This document shows positions 1 through 10,173 of a DNA stretch of 64,000 bases, one piece after another (position 1 is the stretch's first letter; each line of letters opens with the position of its first letter). The translations under genes were made by a program, and so were the position numbers. The stretch spans positions 834,039-898,038 of the forward strand of contig NZ_JACVQD010000001.1 of NCBI RefSeq assembly GCF_018881545.1, in the 5' to 3' direction. Origin of the DNA: Polynucleobacter alcilacus. Lineage in GTDB: Bacteria; Pseudomonadota; Gammaproteobacteria; Burkholderiales; Burkholderiaceae. The notes beneath the pieces were generated by a model. It was given only the letters and a program-made list of their open reading frames with translations. It ran no database searches and was not told the origin of the DNA.

Positions 1-38
1 GAAAAATAATACTTAGATAAGTGAGTAAAAAATAAAAC

Positions 39-1463
39 GTGACCAAAATTTATCATTTAGATACTTCTGCATTAAATACCTTAGATGTGAATTTTGTAGC
101 TGAGCTCTTGGCTCTGTCAGTAGATTTAACACTCATCGTTAATGAATCTGGCGTGATTGAAAAAGTAGTTGATGGCTCAAAACCCGTTGCAGCAGATACA
201 TCCGCTCTAGTTGGGAAAAAATGGCTTGATACTGTGGCCATTGATAGCCAGCCAAAAGTCAATGCACTACTCAAGACACGTGAAGATCAGGATGAACAAA
301 AATGGCGTCAAGTAAATCAAGAAATTAATGGGACAACTTCACTTCCCATTCAATACAGTACTATCTTTTTTCCCAAACAAAATAAGTTAGTCGCAATTGG
401 CAAAGATCTCAGCAGTATCTCTATGCTGCAACAAAAATTAGTTGAATCCCAGCAAGAAATTGAGCGTGATTATGCGAATCTTCATGCTATTCAAAATCGC
501 TACTTACAACTCTTTAATAGTATTGATCAAGCCTATCTGATTGTGGATAGTCAGACTTTAAAGATTATTGAAGTGAATAAGTCAGCTGGTTTTTTAGTGG
601 GTGATCTGAAAAAAATTCAAGGTAAACTTTTTGTTAATCTATTTCCTGTAAAAGATCATGAGGCTATTCAGAGTTACCTCATGGAGTCTAAATCTGGAAT
701 ACTGCAGTCCTCTATTCAAACGACGCTAGAAAATCTGAAAGAGAATGTGGAAATTTCGAGTACGATTTTGCGTGAAGGAAATCAAAACGTCTGCTTGGTC
801 TCTATTAAGTCAAAGTCTCAAACTGCGAATCTCGGCACAGTAAATGAGCAAGCTGCACTACTCTCTCAAGCTATGGAAGATTTCCAGGATGGCTTTATTG
901 TCTGTAGTAGCAACGGAATCATCCTCACAAGCAATAATACGTTTGTCTCGATGTCGCAATCGACACAAAAAGAGAGCGTCTTAGGCAAATCATTAGAGAT
1001 ATGGCTTGGAAGAGCCAGTGTTGATCTCAAAATTCTATTGGGTACAGTACGTGAACATGGTTCTATTAAGGACTATGCGAGTACCATCACGGCAGATGAT
1101 GGCAGTTCGCCTATGGATGTCCGAATTTCTGCTATTGGTTTTAATAGCGCCAAGCTTTCATTGGTTGCTATTGGTATTCATTCAATTTCTAAGGCCTCAA
1201 CTCAACCGGCAGATAAGCCTGACAATCTTGGCAAGAACGCTAAAGAGCTCACGCAATTGGTGGGCAAGGTGCCCCTCAAACAAATCGTGACTGAGACTAC
1301 TGACATTATTGAAAAATTATGTATCTTGGCTGCGCTTGATCTGACGATGTCCAATAGAGCATCTGCAGCCGAGCTACTGGGCCTATCAAGACAAGGTCTC
1401 TATATTAAAATGAGACGGTTTGGCATTGTGGATAGTAACCCCACAGATGATATTGATGCCTAA
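39..1463 (+). CDS. ppsR: Photosynthesis transcriptional repressor PpsR/CrtJ
   Basis: 474 residues, close to the usual length. PAS-like segments lie at roughly 20-125, 152-260 and 278-385, followed by a Fis-type helix-turn-helix at about 424-464 (AAELLGLSRQGLYIKMRR). Members of this family repress bch, crt and puc genes under oxygen or light by binding TGT-N12-ACA, and three such sites occur in this window. Cysteines are at 252, 289 and 428; 252 and 428 fall near the redox-active pair known from Rhodobacter PpsR. The start is GTG at 39, because an in-frame TAA lies at 33-35 and no ATG is near. Only 6 bp separate it from crtA, so the repressor probably shares a transcript with crtA-crtD-crtC. 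Confidence 0.95.
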   Translation: MTKIYHLDTSALNTLDVNFVAELLALSVDLTLIVNESGVIEKVVDGSKPVAADTSALVGKKWLDTVAIDSQPKVNALLKTREDQDEQKWRQVNQEINGTTSLPIQYSTIFFPKQNKLVAIGKDLSSISMLQQKLVESQQEIERDYANLHAIQNRYLQLFNSIDQAYLIVDSQTLKIIEVNKSAGFLVGDLKKIQGKLFVNLFPVKDHEAIQSYLMESKSGILQSSIQTTLENLKENVEISSTILREGNQNVCLVSIKSKSQTANLGTVNEQAALLSQAMEDFQDGFIVCSSNGIILTSNNTFVSMSQSTQKESVLGKSLEIWLGRASVDLKILLGTVREHGSIKDYASTITADDGSSPMDVRISAIGFNSAKLSLVAIGIHSISKASTQPADKPDNLGKNAKELTQLVGKVPLKQIVTETTDIIEKLCILAALDLTMSNRASAAELLGLSRQGLYIKMRRFGIVDSNPTDDIDA

Positions 1464-1469
1464 GTTGCA

Positions 1470-2165
1470 ATGAATGATCAGACAGCAGTATTAGGTTTAA
1501 TTGATATTGCTTCACACTCCAGAGCATGGGGGTTCTTAAGATACATCCTTGGCAAGTCTCCTTTTCAACATACTCCAGGTCTGCAGTTTTGCAAAGTACT
1601 AGGTTCTGGCTACAACGGCGGGTTTAGTACTAAACCTAGCCTCACCAAACAAGGCTTTTTTTGCGTCTTTAATAGCGCTGACAATGCTGCCCATTTCGCA
1701 GAATCTTCTTCTATCGTCAAGGCTTATCAAGATCACGCTCGTGAATTCTTTTTAGCAAGCGTACAGCCCTACTCTAGTCGGGGTTCTTGGTCTGGTTTTT
1801 CCATGGAGTGCGCAGATCCAAGCCCGCCAATCAATGCTCCTATTGCATCTTTAACTCGAGCATCTATTCGCCCAAGCAAGGCAAGGCAATTTTGGGCGAA
1901 AGCAAAACCTGCGGAAGATGCCATTGTTTTAGCATCGGGGAAAATTCTGACTGCAGGCGTTGGAGAGGCACCCTACTTTCGTCAAGCAACCTTCACCATC
2001 TGGGATAACGCTCAATCCCTTGAGCAATATGCTCAGCAAGGCGCTCATCTATCTGCAATTAAGGCCGCATATGGTCAAGCTTACTTCTCTGAATCTATGT
2101 TCACTCGATTTAGAGTCTTAAAGGCCCAAGGTACTTGGCAGGGTAAGTATGTCCAAATCCCCTAA
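1470..2165 (+). CDS. crtA: Spheroidene monooxygenase CrtA
   Basis: 231 residues. The N-terminus (IDIASHSRAWGFLRYILGK) and the segment VLGSGYNGGFSTKPSL are typical of CrtA. The enzyme adds the 2-keto group that turns spheroidene into spheroidenone in the presence of oxygen, which fits an aerobic phototroph. It lies 6 bp after ppsR and overlaps crtD by 17 bp, which suggests translational coupling within a ppsR-crtA-crtD-crtC operon. Together with crtC, crtD and crtF it points to the spheroidene branch rather than spirilloxanthin alone. The product assignment rests on family resemblance. Confidence 0.93.
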   Translation: MNDQTAVLGLIDIASHSRAWGFLRYILGKSPFQHTPGLQFCKVLGSGYNGGFSTKPSLTKQGFFCVFNSADNAAHFAESSSIVKAYQDHAREFFLASVQPYSSRGSWSGFSMECADPSPPINAPIASLTRASIRPSKARQFWAKAKPAEDAIVLASGKILTAGVGEAPYFRQATFTIWDNAQSLEQYAQQGAHLSAIKAAYGQAYFSESMFTRFRVLKAQGTWQGKYVQIP

Positions 2166-3639
2166 GATTCTGATCGTTGGCGCAGGCATTGGGGGACTCA
2201 CTGCTGCTCTTGAGCTTGCGCATCGTGGACTGGATGTCACTGTATTAGAAAAGAGTCAGTATCCAGGGGGGAAGATTCGTCAAATCAATGTTGAGGGTGC
2301 TCTCATTGATTCTGGTCCAACTGTTTTTACAATGCGCTGGATATTTGAAAAGCTGTTTGCCGATTGCGATGAAAACTTTGATGCAGAGTTTGAGCTAGAG
2401 GCCTTAGATATTCTTGCGCGCCATAGTTGGGGAGGGGCGCCACTAGACTTGTACGCAGATACTCAGAAAAGTGCCGATGCTATTGGTCAATTTTCTGGCG
2501 CCAAACAAGCTCTATTATTTTTAGAGTTTTGTAGAACTGCCAAGAAAGTATATGGCGCACTGAAAGGTCCGTTTATCGAATCTCCTCGCCCGAATATGTT
2601 TGGCATGATGTCCGCATTAGGATTGCAAAAGAGCAAAGTGCTTTGGGATATTGGACCATTTACTAGCCTCTGGTCATCTCTTGAAAGCTATTTTCCAGAT
2701 CCACGCTTACATCAACTATTTGGACGCTACGCTACTTATTGCGGCTCCTCTCCTTACTTAGCCCCGGCCACTTTAATGCTCATTGCCGAAGTAGAAATGG
2801 AAGGCGTATGGGCAATTAAAGGGGGGATGGCCAAAATCCCAGAAGTAATTTCACGCTTGGCACAAAAAAAGGGTTGTCAGTTTCAGTATGGGGCTGAAGT
2901 GAAAGCCCTTCAATTTGCCGGGAACAAGGTGAGCGGAGTTCTACTCAGCTCCGGCGAAGTGATTGAATGTGATTACCTGATCTTCAATGGGGATATCAAT
3001 GCTTTACAGAAAGGCTTACTTGGTAAAGAGGCAAATACGGCTATTCCGAAAAACCTGAAACAAACAGATTCTCTTTCTGCCCTTACCTGGTCGATGCGCG
3101 TTAAAGCTTCCGGCTTTCCGTTAGTCAGACATAACGTATTTTTTAACCATCCCTATCAAAGTGAATTTACCGATATCTTTGAGAAAAACAAGTTACCAGC
3201 CAATCCTACTGTCTATATTTGCGCTCAAGACAGAACCGATTTAGCAAGTGACAATCATGACTATGAAAGACTTTTTTGCCTAGTCAATGCGCCTGCTAAT
3301 GGTGATAATCAATCCTATGACAATGGGGAAATAGAACGATGCGAACAAAAAGCGTTTTCACTCATGCGCCAGTATGGCCTGCAACTTCAGGATGCACAAA
3401 TCTCCCGCACCTCACCCCAGGAATTTGCCAAGCTATTTCCGGGACGCGGTGGAGCCCTGTATGGTCAGGCAACTCACGGTTGGATGAGCTCCTTTCAGCG
3501 ACTCGGTTCTCAGTCACAAATCAGCAATCTTCTACTAACGGGAGGCAGCACTCACCCGGGACCGGGAGTTCCCATGGCGGCCATGTCAGGTCGTCTGGCG
3601 GCCGCCACCCTGATGGGACACCTCGGTTTGATCAAGTAG
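2149..3639 (+). CDS. crtD: Hydroxyneurosporene/methoxyneurosporene desaturase CrtD
   Basis: 496 residues of the CrtI/CrtD FAD-dependent desaturase family. The N-terminal dinucleotide-binding motif is GAGIGGLTAALELA (about 11-24) with an acidic end after the second strand (VLEK). The C-terminal FAD motif contains GGSTHPGPGVPMA. CrtD introduces the 3,4 double bond in 1-hydroxy or 1-methoxy carotenoids. I call it CrtD rather than CrtI because of its position next to crtC and crtA and because a better CrtI lies at 5613-7172. Its last part overlaps the upstream end of the crtC frame, and the two genes read in different frames on the same strand. Confidence 0.92.
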   Translation: MSKSPKILIVGAGIGGLTAALELAHRGLDVTVLEKSQYPGGKIRQINVEGALIDSGPTVFTMRWIFEKLFADCDENFDAEFELEALDILARHSWGGAPLDLYADTQKSADAIGQFSGAKQALLFLEFCRTAKKVYGALKGPFIESPRPNMFGMMSALGLQKSKVLWDIGPFTSLWSSLESYFPDPRLHQLFGRYATYCGSSPYLAPATLMLIAEVEMEGVWAIKGGMAKIPEVISRLAQKKGCQFQYGAEVKALQFAGNKVSGVLLSSGEVIECDYLIFNGDINALQKGLLGKEANTAIPKNLKQTDSLSALTWSMRVKASGFPLVRHNVFFNHPYQSEFTDIFEKNKLPANPTVYICAQDRTDLASDNHDYERLFCLVNAPANGDNQSYDNGEIERCEQKAFSLMRQYGLQLQDAQISRTSPQEFAKLFPGRGGALYGQATHGWMSSFQRLGSQSQISNLLLTGGSTHPGPGVPMAAMSGRLAAATLMGHLGLIK

Positions 3640-4568
3640 TCGACCCTGGAAATTATCTATGGTGGTACATCGATGGCCTGAGTGATGATGGGCTCTATGG
3701 CTTTAGCATCATTGCATTTGTTGGTAGCGTATTTTCACCCTATTATGCTTGGGCTAATAAAAGAAAACCGGCGCCCGCTGATGACTACTGCGCAATCAAT
3801 GTGGCACTCTATACTCCGACAAAAAAATATTGGACGATGACCGAGCGTGGTCAGAATGCAATTGAGAGAACTGCGCATCAATTTACCGTTGGTCCTAGTC
3901 ATCTGCGCTGGGAAAATGACGTGCTCACGATTCAAATTGATGAGCGAGTTCCCCTGCTGGGTACCAAAGTTCAGGGGAGTATTAAAGTATTCCCTGAGCA
4001 ACTCTTTAATCATGTAGTGGCACTCGATGATCATCAGAAACATCGTTGGGGCCCAATAGCGCCATCAGCTAGAGTAGAAGTTGCTTTTTCTGAGCCTAAT
4101 CTCCAGTGGCATGGTAGCGCCTATTTTGACTCGAATGAAGGTGATGAGGCTATCAGTAAGCCATTTAGCGAATGGGATTGGTCAAGAGCGCACCTGAAAG
4201 ACGGCAGCACTGCAGTAATCTACGATGTTCGACAAAAGAATGGGAATGAACGCATCATTGCTAGCAAATTTAATCCCGATGGCACTATCGAATCGTTTAC
4301 ACCACCCGAAAGAGTCCGCTTACGTAAAACAGGCTGGCGCATTCAACGTAATATGCGCTCTGAGAAGATGGGTAGCAATGCCAATATTGAGTTACTCAAT
4401 ACTTTTGAGGACACCCCTTTTTATGCTCGCTCGATGCTCAAATCGCAGCTACTTGGTGAAGAGGTCATTTCCATGCATGAAACTCTCAACGTCAAACGCT
4501 TGGAGTCCAACATTGTGCAGTTTATGCTGCCTTGGAGAATGCCTAGAAATCCAACCAAAATATTTTAA
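3480..4568 (+). CDS. crtC: Carotenoid 1,2-hydratase CrtC (start uncertain)
   Basis: The conserved CrtC body begins at about 3624 (PRFDQVVDPG..YLWWYIDG) and includes FVGSVFSPYYAWANKR, typical of hydroxyneurosporene synthase. The enzyme adds water to the terminal 1,2 double bond of neurosporene-type carotenoids before CrtD and CrtF act. The start is a problem. Between the expected N-terminus and 3480 the frame has no ATG, GTG or TTG. The nearest candidates are TTG at 3480 and ATG at 3339, both deep inside crtD and not homologous-looking. I give 3480 as a placeholder. The stop at 4566-4568 overlaps the crtB stop on the other strand. Confidence 0.85.
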   Translation: MDELLSATRFSVTNQQSSTNGRQHSPGTGSSHGGHVRSSGGRHPDGTPRFDQVVDPGNYLWWYIDGLSDDGLYGFSIIAFVGSVFSPYYAWANKRKPAPADDYCAINVALYTPTKKYWTMTERGQNAIERTAHQFTVGPSHLRWENDVLTIQIDERVPLLGTKVQGSIKVFPEQLFNHVVALDDHQKHRWGPIAPSARVEVAFSEPNLQWHGSAYFDSNEGDEAISKPFSEWDWSRAHLKDGSTAVIYDVRQKNGNERIIASKFNPDGTIESFTPPERVRLRKTGWRIQRNMRSEKMGSNANIELLNTFEDTPFYARSMLKSQLLGEEVISMHETLNVKRLESNIVQFMLPWRMPRNPTKIF

Positions 4569-5632
4569 TGTTGCGCTAGAGAATTGAAAGACTGTACTTT
4601 TCTGCGTTCAATCTTTTCCATTAAGCCCACCACCCAGATCAATCGATCCTCCACTGAACCAGCATAGTGCGCATAAGGAGCTTCAGGCTCAACAGCATCT
4701 ATTAAAAATTGAACAGCCGGGATCTTGCTTAAGTTTTTCTTTGATTTAGCATTATAAATTGTCGACTGTAAGGCTTTCAACAACAGCAATATTTTTTTCT
4801 TCTTAGAAACCACTGCTCTTTGGCTGATGCTATCCAAGCCTTGTCGCTCGATTTGCCGACTAATTTCAGAATAGATAAGGCTAGCAGCAGCAATAGCGGA
4901 TCGGCAGTTCCGCGGTAACCCTGCAATTCCATAGGAAGCGCGCTCATACATCTCATCCGCATGAGATATCAGCCTTTGAATCACTCTAGAAATAGCATCG
5001 TTGAATATGGGTTTTTCTAACCAGTCATCTGGATCAATACCCTCAGATACAAGCCAGTCTCTTGGTAAATATAAGCGCTGATTTCTGGCATCCTCACCCA
5101 CATCCCGGGCGATATTGGTTAGCTGCATTGCTAAACCTAGCTCGCATGCACGCTCTAATATATTGCGGTCACGAACACCCATAATCAAAGTCATCATGGC
5201 GCCTACTGTGGAAGCCACTCGCGCAGCGTAGTCACATAATTCATCAATCGTTTGATACTGTCGTCCACTACGATCCCATCTAAAGCCTTCTACCAAAGCT
5301 TCCAAGATATCGCGTGGAATTAAAAAGCGTTCCACCACAATAGCAAGAGCTCTATCAGCCGGGATATCTACTGGATTTTTAGCATAAATCCGATCTAGGC
5401 GATACTCAATTTGCTTGATCACATTTTCAGGTGCATGCAGATCATCCACCATATCATCTAACATACGACAGAATGCATACAAGGCGATCGCTGAATCACG
5501 AATTTTTGCGGGCAAGATTCTGGCAGCAGAAAAAAAAGATTTTGACCCGTCTCGCATGAGATTCTCGCAAGTCTCTAGGTCAATCTGAAAACCATATTCT
5601 GCAGTAATTGCTCTATCGTTCATGATTTGCAT
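4565..5632 (-). CDS. crtB: Phytoene synthase CrtB
   Basis: 355 residues. Two Asp-rich prenyl-diphosphate motifs are present: DDMVDD at 59-64 and NIARDVGED at 173-181, the second followed by RLYLPRDWL. It condenses two geranylgeranyl diphosphates into phytoene, the entry to carotenoids. The first codons overlap the end of crtI, so the two are translationally coupled; ATG at 5632 or 5623 could be used. The last 65 or so residues after the core are basic and variable. It ends convergently against crtC with overlapping stop codons and no room for a terminator between the two operons. Confidence 0.95.
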   Translation of the reverse strand: MQIMNDRAITAEYGFQIDLETCENLMRDGSKSFFSAARILPAKIRDSAIALYAFCRMLDDMVDDLHAPENVIKQIEYRLDRIYAKNPVDIPADRALAIVVERFLIPRDILEALVEGFRWDRSGRQYQTIDELCDYAARVASTVGAMMTLIMGVRDRNILERACELGLAMQLTNIARDVGEDARNQRLYLPRDWLVSEGIDPDDWLEKPIFNDAISRVIQRLISHADEMYERASYGIAGLPRNCRSAIAAASLIYSEISRQIERQGLDSISQRAVVSKKKKILLLLKALQSTIYNAKSKKNLSKIPAVQFLIDAVEPEAPYAHYAGSVEDRLIWVVGLMEKIERRKVQSFNSLAQH

Positions 5633-7172
5633 TCATTTTTGCGGGCGCTAGTAGCGAATCTAAAGCTTTGGCTGAAGAGAGTACTCCTGGTATTCCGGCG
5701 CCTGGATGAGTGCTGGCACCAACCATATATAAACCTTCAATTTCTTCGCTACGATTATGAGGTCTAAACCAAGCACTCTGCGTTAAGAGGGGCTCAAGTC
5801 CAAATGCGGCGCCCTTATAAGACAAGAGTCGATCTTGAAAATCTTGAGGCGTCATCACAAATGATTCCACCAGATTCTCTTCCAAGCCAGGAAGAACTGT
5901 TTCACCCAGCATTTTAGCAATCGATTGTCTGTAGGACTCAGCCACTTCGGTCCAATTAGTGCCGCTATCCAAGTGGGGTACGGGTGATAAAACATAAAAG
6001 GTATCGCAACCATTTGGGGCAAGACTTGGATCAGTCGCTGTAGGACGATGCAAGTAGAGGCTAAAGTCTTTGGCGAGATAATGGCGTTTGAAAATATCGT
6101 CTAATAATTCTTTATAACGCCTACCCAAAAGCATCATATGATGCGGTACTTGTGGATACTGTTTTTTTGTACCGAAGTACCAGACAAAAAGGCTCATGGA
6201 ATACTTACCATTCTCAATCTTTTTATCAGTCCAAATTTTTCGATATTGTGGATCAATCAGATTTTTATAGGTCCAAGCGGTATCTGCATTCGATACGACT
6301 TTATTAGCATATAAAACATCACCATTTTCTAAAGTCACTCCAGTGACTTTATTGTCAACAATGTTAATTTTTTTGACTGTACTGGCATACCGTATAGAAA
6401 CCCCTAGTCCGTCTAAGAGCTTAACAAGTCCTTTGATAATCGCGCCAGTACCCCCCATGGCGGAATGGACGCCCCATTTTCGCTCTAAGGAATTAATTAG
6501 TGCATAAGCCGAGCTGACTGAAAACGGATTTCCGCCAATGAGTAAAGGATGAAAACTCATGACCTCTCTCAATTGAGGGTCCTTAATATATTTGGCTACC
6601 AAGCTATATAAATTATTCCACGCACGCATCTTGATCAGATTGGGCATGGCTTTGACTAAGTCCCTAAGACCGTCAAAGGCAACATCGCCTAGATCTTCGA
6701 AGGCGAGCTTGTAGCAGTTTTCTGCTTCTTCCAAGAAACGTAAATAGCCCGGTAAATCTTTTGGACTAAATTTAGCCACTTCGGCTTTCATGCGCTCTAC
6801 ATCGCCGGTGTAATTAAATACCCGTCCATCAGCAAAACGGATTTGATAGAAGGGATCCATCGCACGAAGATCCACATCATCTGACATTTTCTTGCCGCAA
6901 AGCTCCCATAACTCTTCTAGAAGAAATGGTGCTGTGATGATCGTCGGGCCTGCATCGAATGTAAAACCGTGTCGGCGATGAACATAAGCCCTTCCGCCTG
7001 CGCTACCTAGTCTCTCTAGAATCTGCACATCGTAGCCTTTGACAGCCAGTCGAATTGCAGCCGCAAGACCCCCAAATCCAGAGCCGATTACGATCGCTCG
7101 CTCTGAATGTTTGCCATAGCTATACGCCTCAACAGTTTCTGGAATCTTAAATTGATCTACTCTCTGATCCAT
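5613..7172 (-). CDS. crtI: Phytoene desaturase CrtI
   Basis: 519 residues. An FAD-binding motif GSGFGGLAAAIRLA is near residues 31-44, followed by LERLGSAGGRAYVHRR and AGPTIITAPF. The C-terminus carries VGASTHPGAGIPGVLSSAK. This is the bacterial CrtI pattern, which converts phytoene to neurosporene or lycopene. Whether it makes three or four desaturations cannot be read from sequence. It follows pufC after a 57-bp gap holding a stem-loop and leads into crtB, so crtI-crtB appear to form the tail of the puf transcript. Confidence 0.95.
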   Translation of the reverse strand: MDQRVDQFKIPETVEAYSYGKHSERAIVIGSGFGGLAAAIRLAVKGYDVQILERLGSAGGRAYVHRRHGFTFDAGPTIITAPFLLEELWELCGKKMSDDVDLRAMDPFYQIRFADGRVFNYTGDVERMKAEVAKFSPKDLPGYLRFLEEAENCYKLAFEDLGDVAFDGLRDLVKAMPNLIKMRAWNNLYSLVAKYIKDPQLREVMSFHPLLIGGNPFSVSSAYALINSLERKWGVHSAMGGTGAIIKGLVKLLDGLGVSIRYASTVKKINIVDNKVTGVTLENGDVLYANKVVSNADTAWTYKNLIDPQYRKIWTDKKIENGKYSMSLFVWYFGTKKQYPQVPHHMMLLGRRYKELLDDIFKRHYLAKDFSLYLHRPTATDPSLAPNGCDTFYVLSPVPHLDSGTNWTEVAESYRQSIAKMLGETVLPGLEENLVESFVMTPQDFQDRLLSYKGAAFGLEPLLTQSAWFRPHNRSEEIEGLYMVGASTHPGAGIPGVLSSAKALDSLLAPAKMNANHER

Positions 7173-7191
7173 CAGACCACCGCTAATGAAA

Positions 7192-7222
7192 ATCCTCGTT
7201 GATCAACTTGACCAACAAGGAT
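7192..7222 (-). terminator. Stem-loop between pufC and crtI
   Basis: The arms at 7192-7201 and 7213-7222 pair over 10 bp (one pair G-U on the transcribed strand) around an 11-nt loop. It is the only structured element in the gap between pufC and crtI. No strong U-run follows, so it may act as an attenuator or mRNA 3' end stabiliser rather than a full terminator. Confidence 0.5.
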
Positions 7223-7229
7223 AGGGCAA

Positions 7230-8273
7230 TTAGTTCTTGGCAACTTGATTACCCTCTTTTGGCTTGCCATTATTGGGAGCAAGGAAAGGGTAATCTTGCA
7301 ACATACTCTTACCTAGAAGAGGTTTATTCACACCTTGATGGCAAGTGGCGCAATTGGCCTTAGCTACATCGCCACCTGAGCCCTTGCGGTTATCAGGGAA
7401 GGTTGATGTCAAAGGCGTCATAAAGTTAGTATTTACATCCTTCAGCATCTGTATGCCATACCAAGCCTGGACACGCTGTGGCGTACTTTCTTCCCAACTT
7501 GAAAATGCACGACTGTTATGACAGAAAGTGCAATTCACCCCCAGAGAATGTGACATATGAGACATCACACCATAGACATTCTCTGTACTTTGTAGCGTAG
7601 CCTTATGTCCAGTAGGCAAGGCCGTGTCACCAATGACTCTAGCAGCATTAGCATTAGCTACGAAATAACTGCTAAAAGGTTGTTTTGGCAAGGATGAATA
7701 AGCATTGGCTTTCACGGGATCATTTTGACCATTAGTGTTACCCAGCATATTGCCGCCACGCTTATCAACGGTATCAAACCAAATATTTTGCGGAATATTA
7801 TTACCCCGATGACAGGTATAGCAAGTCACCCCTGTTGTCTTCACGTGATCACTCCAGTTGCTATTAATACTTTGATTCATCTGAATCATTCTTCTGGCTA
7901 CTGTTTTGGTGTAAAGAGAATCATCGGCAAAATTTTGGACGTTATGGCAGTAAGTGCATCCCTGATTAGGTGCAACCCAGGAAGTCATCGAGACCATGAA
8001 GGCACTAAACTGTGCAGCACTGAGATTACCCAAGACTTTGACATTTTTATAAACTGCACTGGCCTTCGGGCCATCTGCTGAGGATGGCATTGGAGGCGGT
8101 AATTCATTCAGCTTAGCTAGTTGCCTATCGGTACGCGGATTGCTAATTTGATCCATACCAGTTCCGCGATAGCCGGTCTGTTTTGATTCAACGGGCGGAC
8201 GCTCACACGCAGTCAAGAACATCATTGCAAAGATGCCTAGGGCAAGCGCAATTTTTTGAGTCCAATTTTTCAT
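7230..8273 (-). CDS. pufC: Reaction-centre tetrahaem cytochrome c subunit PufC
   Basis: 347 residues. A lipoprotein signal peptide ends in LTAC (lipidated Cys at 23). Four haem-binding CxxCH motifs start at Cys106, 151, 248 and 308, matching the four-haem PufC family that re-reduces the special pair. Conserved-looking methionine segments that could supply axial ligands precede each haem motif. The start overlaps the pufM stop by 4 bp. Downstream comes a stem-loop and then crtI. Presence of PufC separates this operon type from those ending in pufX. Confidence 0.96.
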   Translation of the reverse strand: MKNWTQKIALALGIFAMMFLTACERPPVESKQTGYRGTGMDQISNPRTDRQLAKLNELPPPMPSSADGPKASAVYKNVKVLGNLSAAQFSAFMVSMTSWVAPNQGCTYCHNVQNFADDSLYTKTVARRMIQMNQSINSNWSDHVKTTGVTCYTCHRGNNIPQNIWFDTVDKRGGNMLGNTNGQNDPVKANAYSSLPKQPFSSYFVANANAARVIGDTALPTGHKATLQSTENVYGVMSHMSHSLGVNCTFCHNSRAFSSWEESTPQRVQAWYGIQMLKDVNTNFMTPLTSTFPDNRKGSGGDVAKANCATCHQGVNKPLLGKSMLQDYPFLAPNNGKPKEGNQVAKN

Positions 8274-9271
8274 TTTGCGCCCCCTTTGGCCACTGGGGAT
8301 GCCGGTGCTTTTAATGCAGGGTCAGCTACAGTGCCGTAAATCGCTGGGTACGCTGGCGCAATATTATGTTTAACTCCCCATAAATACCAGTTATCCACTA
8401 CCGTACCGGTTAGCAAAATCCCAATACCACCCGTCAATGGAGTTAACACTGCAAACCACCAAGCCCAACGATGAATGGATTCCATCGTGGCGTTAAAACC
8501 CATGGTCCATCTCCAGAACAATGCGGCACGTTCTGATGCAGTTCCTCGATCAACAATCTGCTCAATTTCTCGCTCGCCACCAAAACGACTCACCGCAAGA
8601 ATGGTGGCACCGTGCATTGCAAATAACAGCACTGAGCCATAAAGAAAAACAATTGAAAGCATATGGAATGGGTTGTAAAACAGATTTCCATAGCGGATTG
8701 AAAATGCGGATACCCAATCTAAGTGAGAAAAGATCCCAAAGGGAACCCCCTCACTCCAGCTACCCATTAATACAGGGCGAATCAGGCCTAGCACTAAAAA
8801 TAACCAAATCGCTGAGGCAAATGCCCAAGGAACATGAGTACCCATACCTAGCGCTTGCGCTCTACGGAATGTACGTAACCACCACAACATGATGGAGATG
8901 GTAGTAAATAAGCCAACAATTAACCACCAACCCCCTTCATTCATTGGTGGAAATGTAAGCCCATACTTAGGTGCAGGTGCATCGAGCGATAACCAAAAGA
9001 GTTTTCTCACAAACTGCAATGGATTCCAATTCACCTGGGCCAACATATTCATGCCAATGAGGAAAAATGCAGTCATGCCAAAAATTAATGAGGCGACTCC
9101 AAGACGTCCAAGATATATAGGCCCTAGTTGCGCATTACCCAGACGCCCCATGAGATGACTAAAACCAATTGTTTTAGTTCTTTCACGCATATCGTATGCA
9201 TTAATTGGAACGCCATGACTAGCAGGACCAGTTACTTGCGTTTGTGTAAATAGATTTTGATATTCCATCAT
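8270..9271 (-). CDS. pufM: Photosynthetic reaction-centre M subunit PufM
   Basis: 333 residues of the reaction-centre L/M family, with about five membrane helices. The segment [26 protein letters not shown] contains the bacteriochlorophyll and iron ligand region, and [23 protein letters not shown] is typical of PufM. It forms the core heterodimer with PufL that binds the special pair, pheophytins and quinones. Two adjacent ATG codons open the gene; GGAGAG lies upstream. It overlaps pufC and lies 28 bp after pufL. Confidence 0.97.
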   Translation of the reverse strand: MMEYQNLFTQTQVTGPASHGVPINAYDMRERTKTIGFSHLMGRLGNAQLGPIYLGRLGVASLIFGMTAFFLIGMNMLAQVNWNPLQFVRKLFWLSLDAPAPKYGLTFPPMNEGGWWLIVGLFTTISIMLWWLRTFRRAQALGMGTHVPWAFASAIWLFLVLGLIRPVLMGSWSEGVPFGIFSHLDWVSAFSIRYGNLFYNPFHMLSIVFLYGSVLLFAMHGATILAVSRFGGEREIEQIVDRGTASERAALFWRWTMGFNATMESIHRWAWWFAVLTPLTGGIGILLTGTVVDNWYLWGVKHNIAPAYPAIYGTVADPALKAPASPVAKGGAK

Positions 9272-9299
9272 GCTCTCCGCATTTTCATTTGAGCTAAAA

Positions 9300-10124
9300 C
9301 TATCCCCAGATTGGCAGATTCAACCACCATGTCCACCATTCCGGCCAACCTTTAGTCCAAAATGGTCCGCTAATCACAATACAAACAGCACTCCAAAATA
9401 CTGCTGCTAGGGCCAAAAATAAGCCTAAGCGGTGAATTCCCAGGGTGCCAACAGAGTAGCCAACAATATCCCTAAAGAAGGTATCTTCATGTTCCGGCGT
9501 TCTCACCGTATGGCCAGGCTGAGGATTCGTGGAGGACAAAATTAATGCCCCATGAAGTGCAAGCGCCAATGTTGTAGTAAAAAATAATGTGACAGCAATC
9601 ATGTGTGCAGGGTTGTAATGAAAGTGTAGGTATTGATAACCTGTATTCGAAACCCAATCCAAGTGACTCAAGATGCCATAAGGAAACCCGTAGCCCCATG
9701 CACCCATCAAAACTGGCCTGATGACTACTAATGAGAAGTAAGCAAAAATTGCCATACTAAAAGCAACTGGCACATGCAGACCCATACCCAGCTTGCGAGA
9801 GATCTCAACCTCCCGCATCGCCCATGATCCAAAAGCGCCTAAGGCGCAAATGGTGATGATTTGCCATAAGCCGCCCTCCATCATTGGCGCCACTCCTAGG
9901 CCGTATTTCAGATCTGGCGGTGCGATATTGATTTGCCAGGGATTAAACACTCCTGCCTGTGAGGTACCCCAAAAAATCATTGCAGTTCCTAAGAATGCAA
10001 AAAAGAAGGTTGTAACCCCAAAAAAACCGACGTAGAACGGGCCTACCCAGAAATCAAAAAGATCTCCTCCCACTAGAGTCCCACCGCGAACACGGTATTT
10101 TTTTTCAAAATTGAGCATGGCCAT
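9300..10124 (-). CDS. pufL: Photosynthetic reaction-centre L subunit PufL
   Basis: 274 residues, the normal PufL length. The N-terminus reads [20 protein letters not shown]; later segments include [27 protein letters not shown] and [18 protein letters not shown] with the conserved metal and chlorophyll histidines. It is the partner of PufM in the reaction centre. AGGAGCG precedes the ATG at 10124. Two hairpins occupy the leader between pufA and pufL, the usual place for an RNA element that gives the antenna genes more stable mRNA than pufLM. Confidence 0.97.
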   Translation of the reverse strand: MAMLNFEKKYRVRGGTLVGGDLFDFWVGPFYVGFFGVTTFFFAFLGTAMIFWGTSQAGVFNPWQINIAPPDLKYGLGVAPMMEGGLWQIITICALGAFGSWAMREVEISRKLGMGLHVPVAFSMAIFAYFSLVVIRPVLMGAWGYGFPYGILSHLDWVSNTGYQYLHFHYNPAHMIAVTLFFTTTLALALHGALILSSTNPQPGHTVRTPEHEDTFFRDIVGYSVGTLGIHRLGLFLALAAVFWSAVCIVISGPFWTKGWPEWWTWWLNLPIWG

Positions 10125-10141
10125 ATAACGCTCCTAACATA

Positions 10142-10158
10142 TTGAGAATATTTCTCAA
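10142..10158 (-). promoter_or_regulatory. Small hairpin just upstream of the pufL ribosome site
   Basis: A 7-bp perfect stem TTGAGAA / TTCTCAA closes a 3-nt loop, ending about 17 nt before the pufL start codon. It could affect pufL initiation or processing. Function is inferred from position only. Confidence 0.4.
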
Positions 10159-10173
10159 AACTAATTAATCGTA

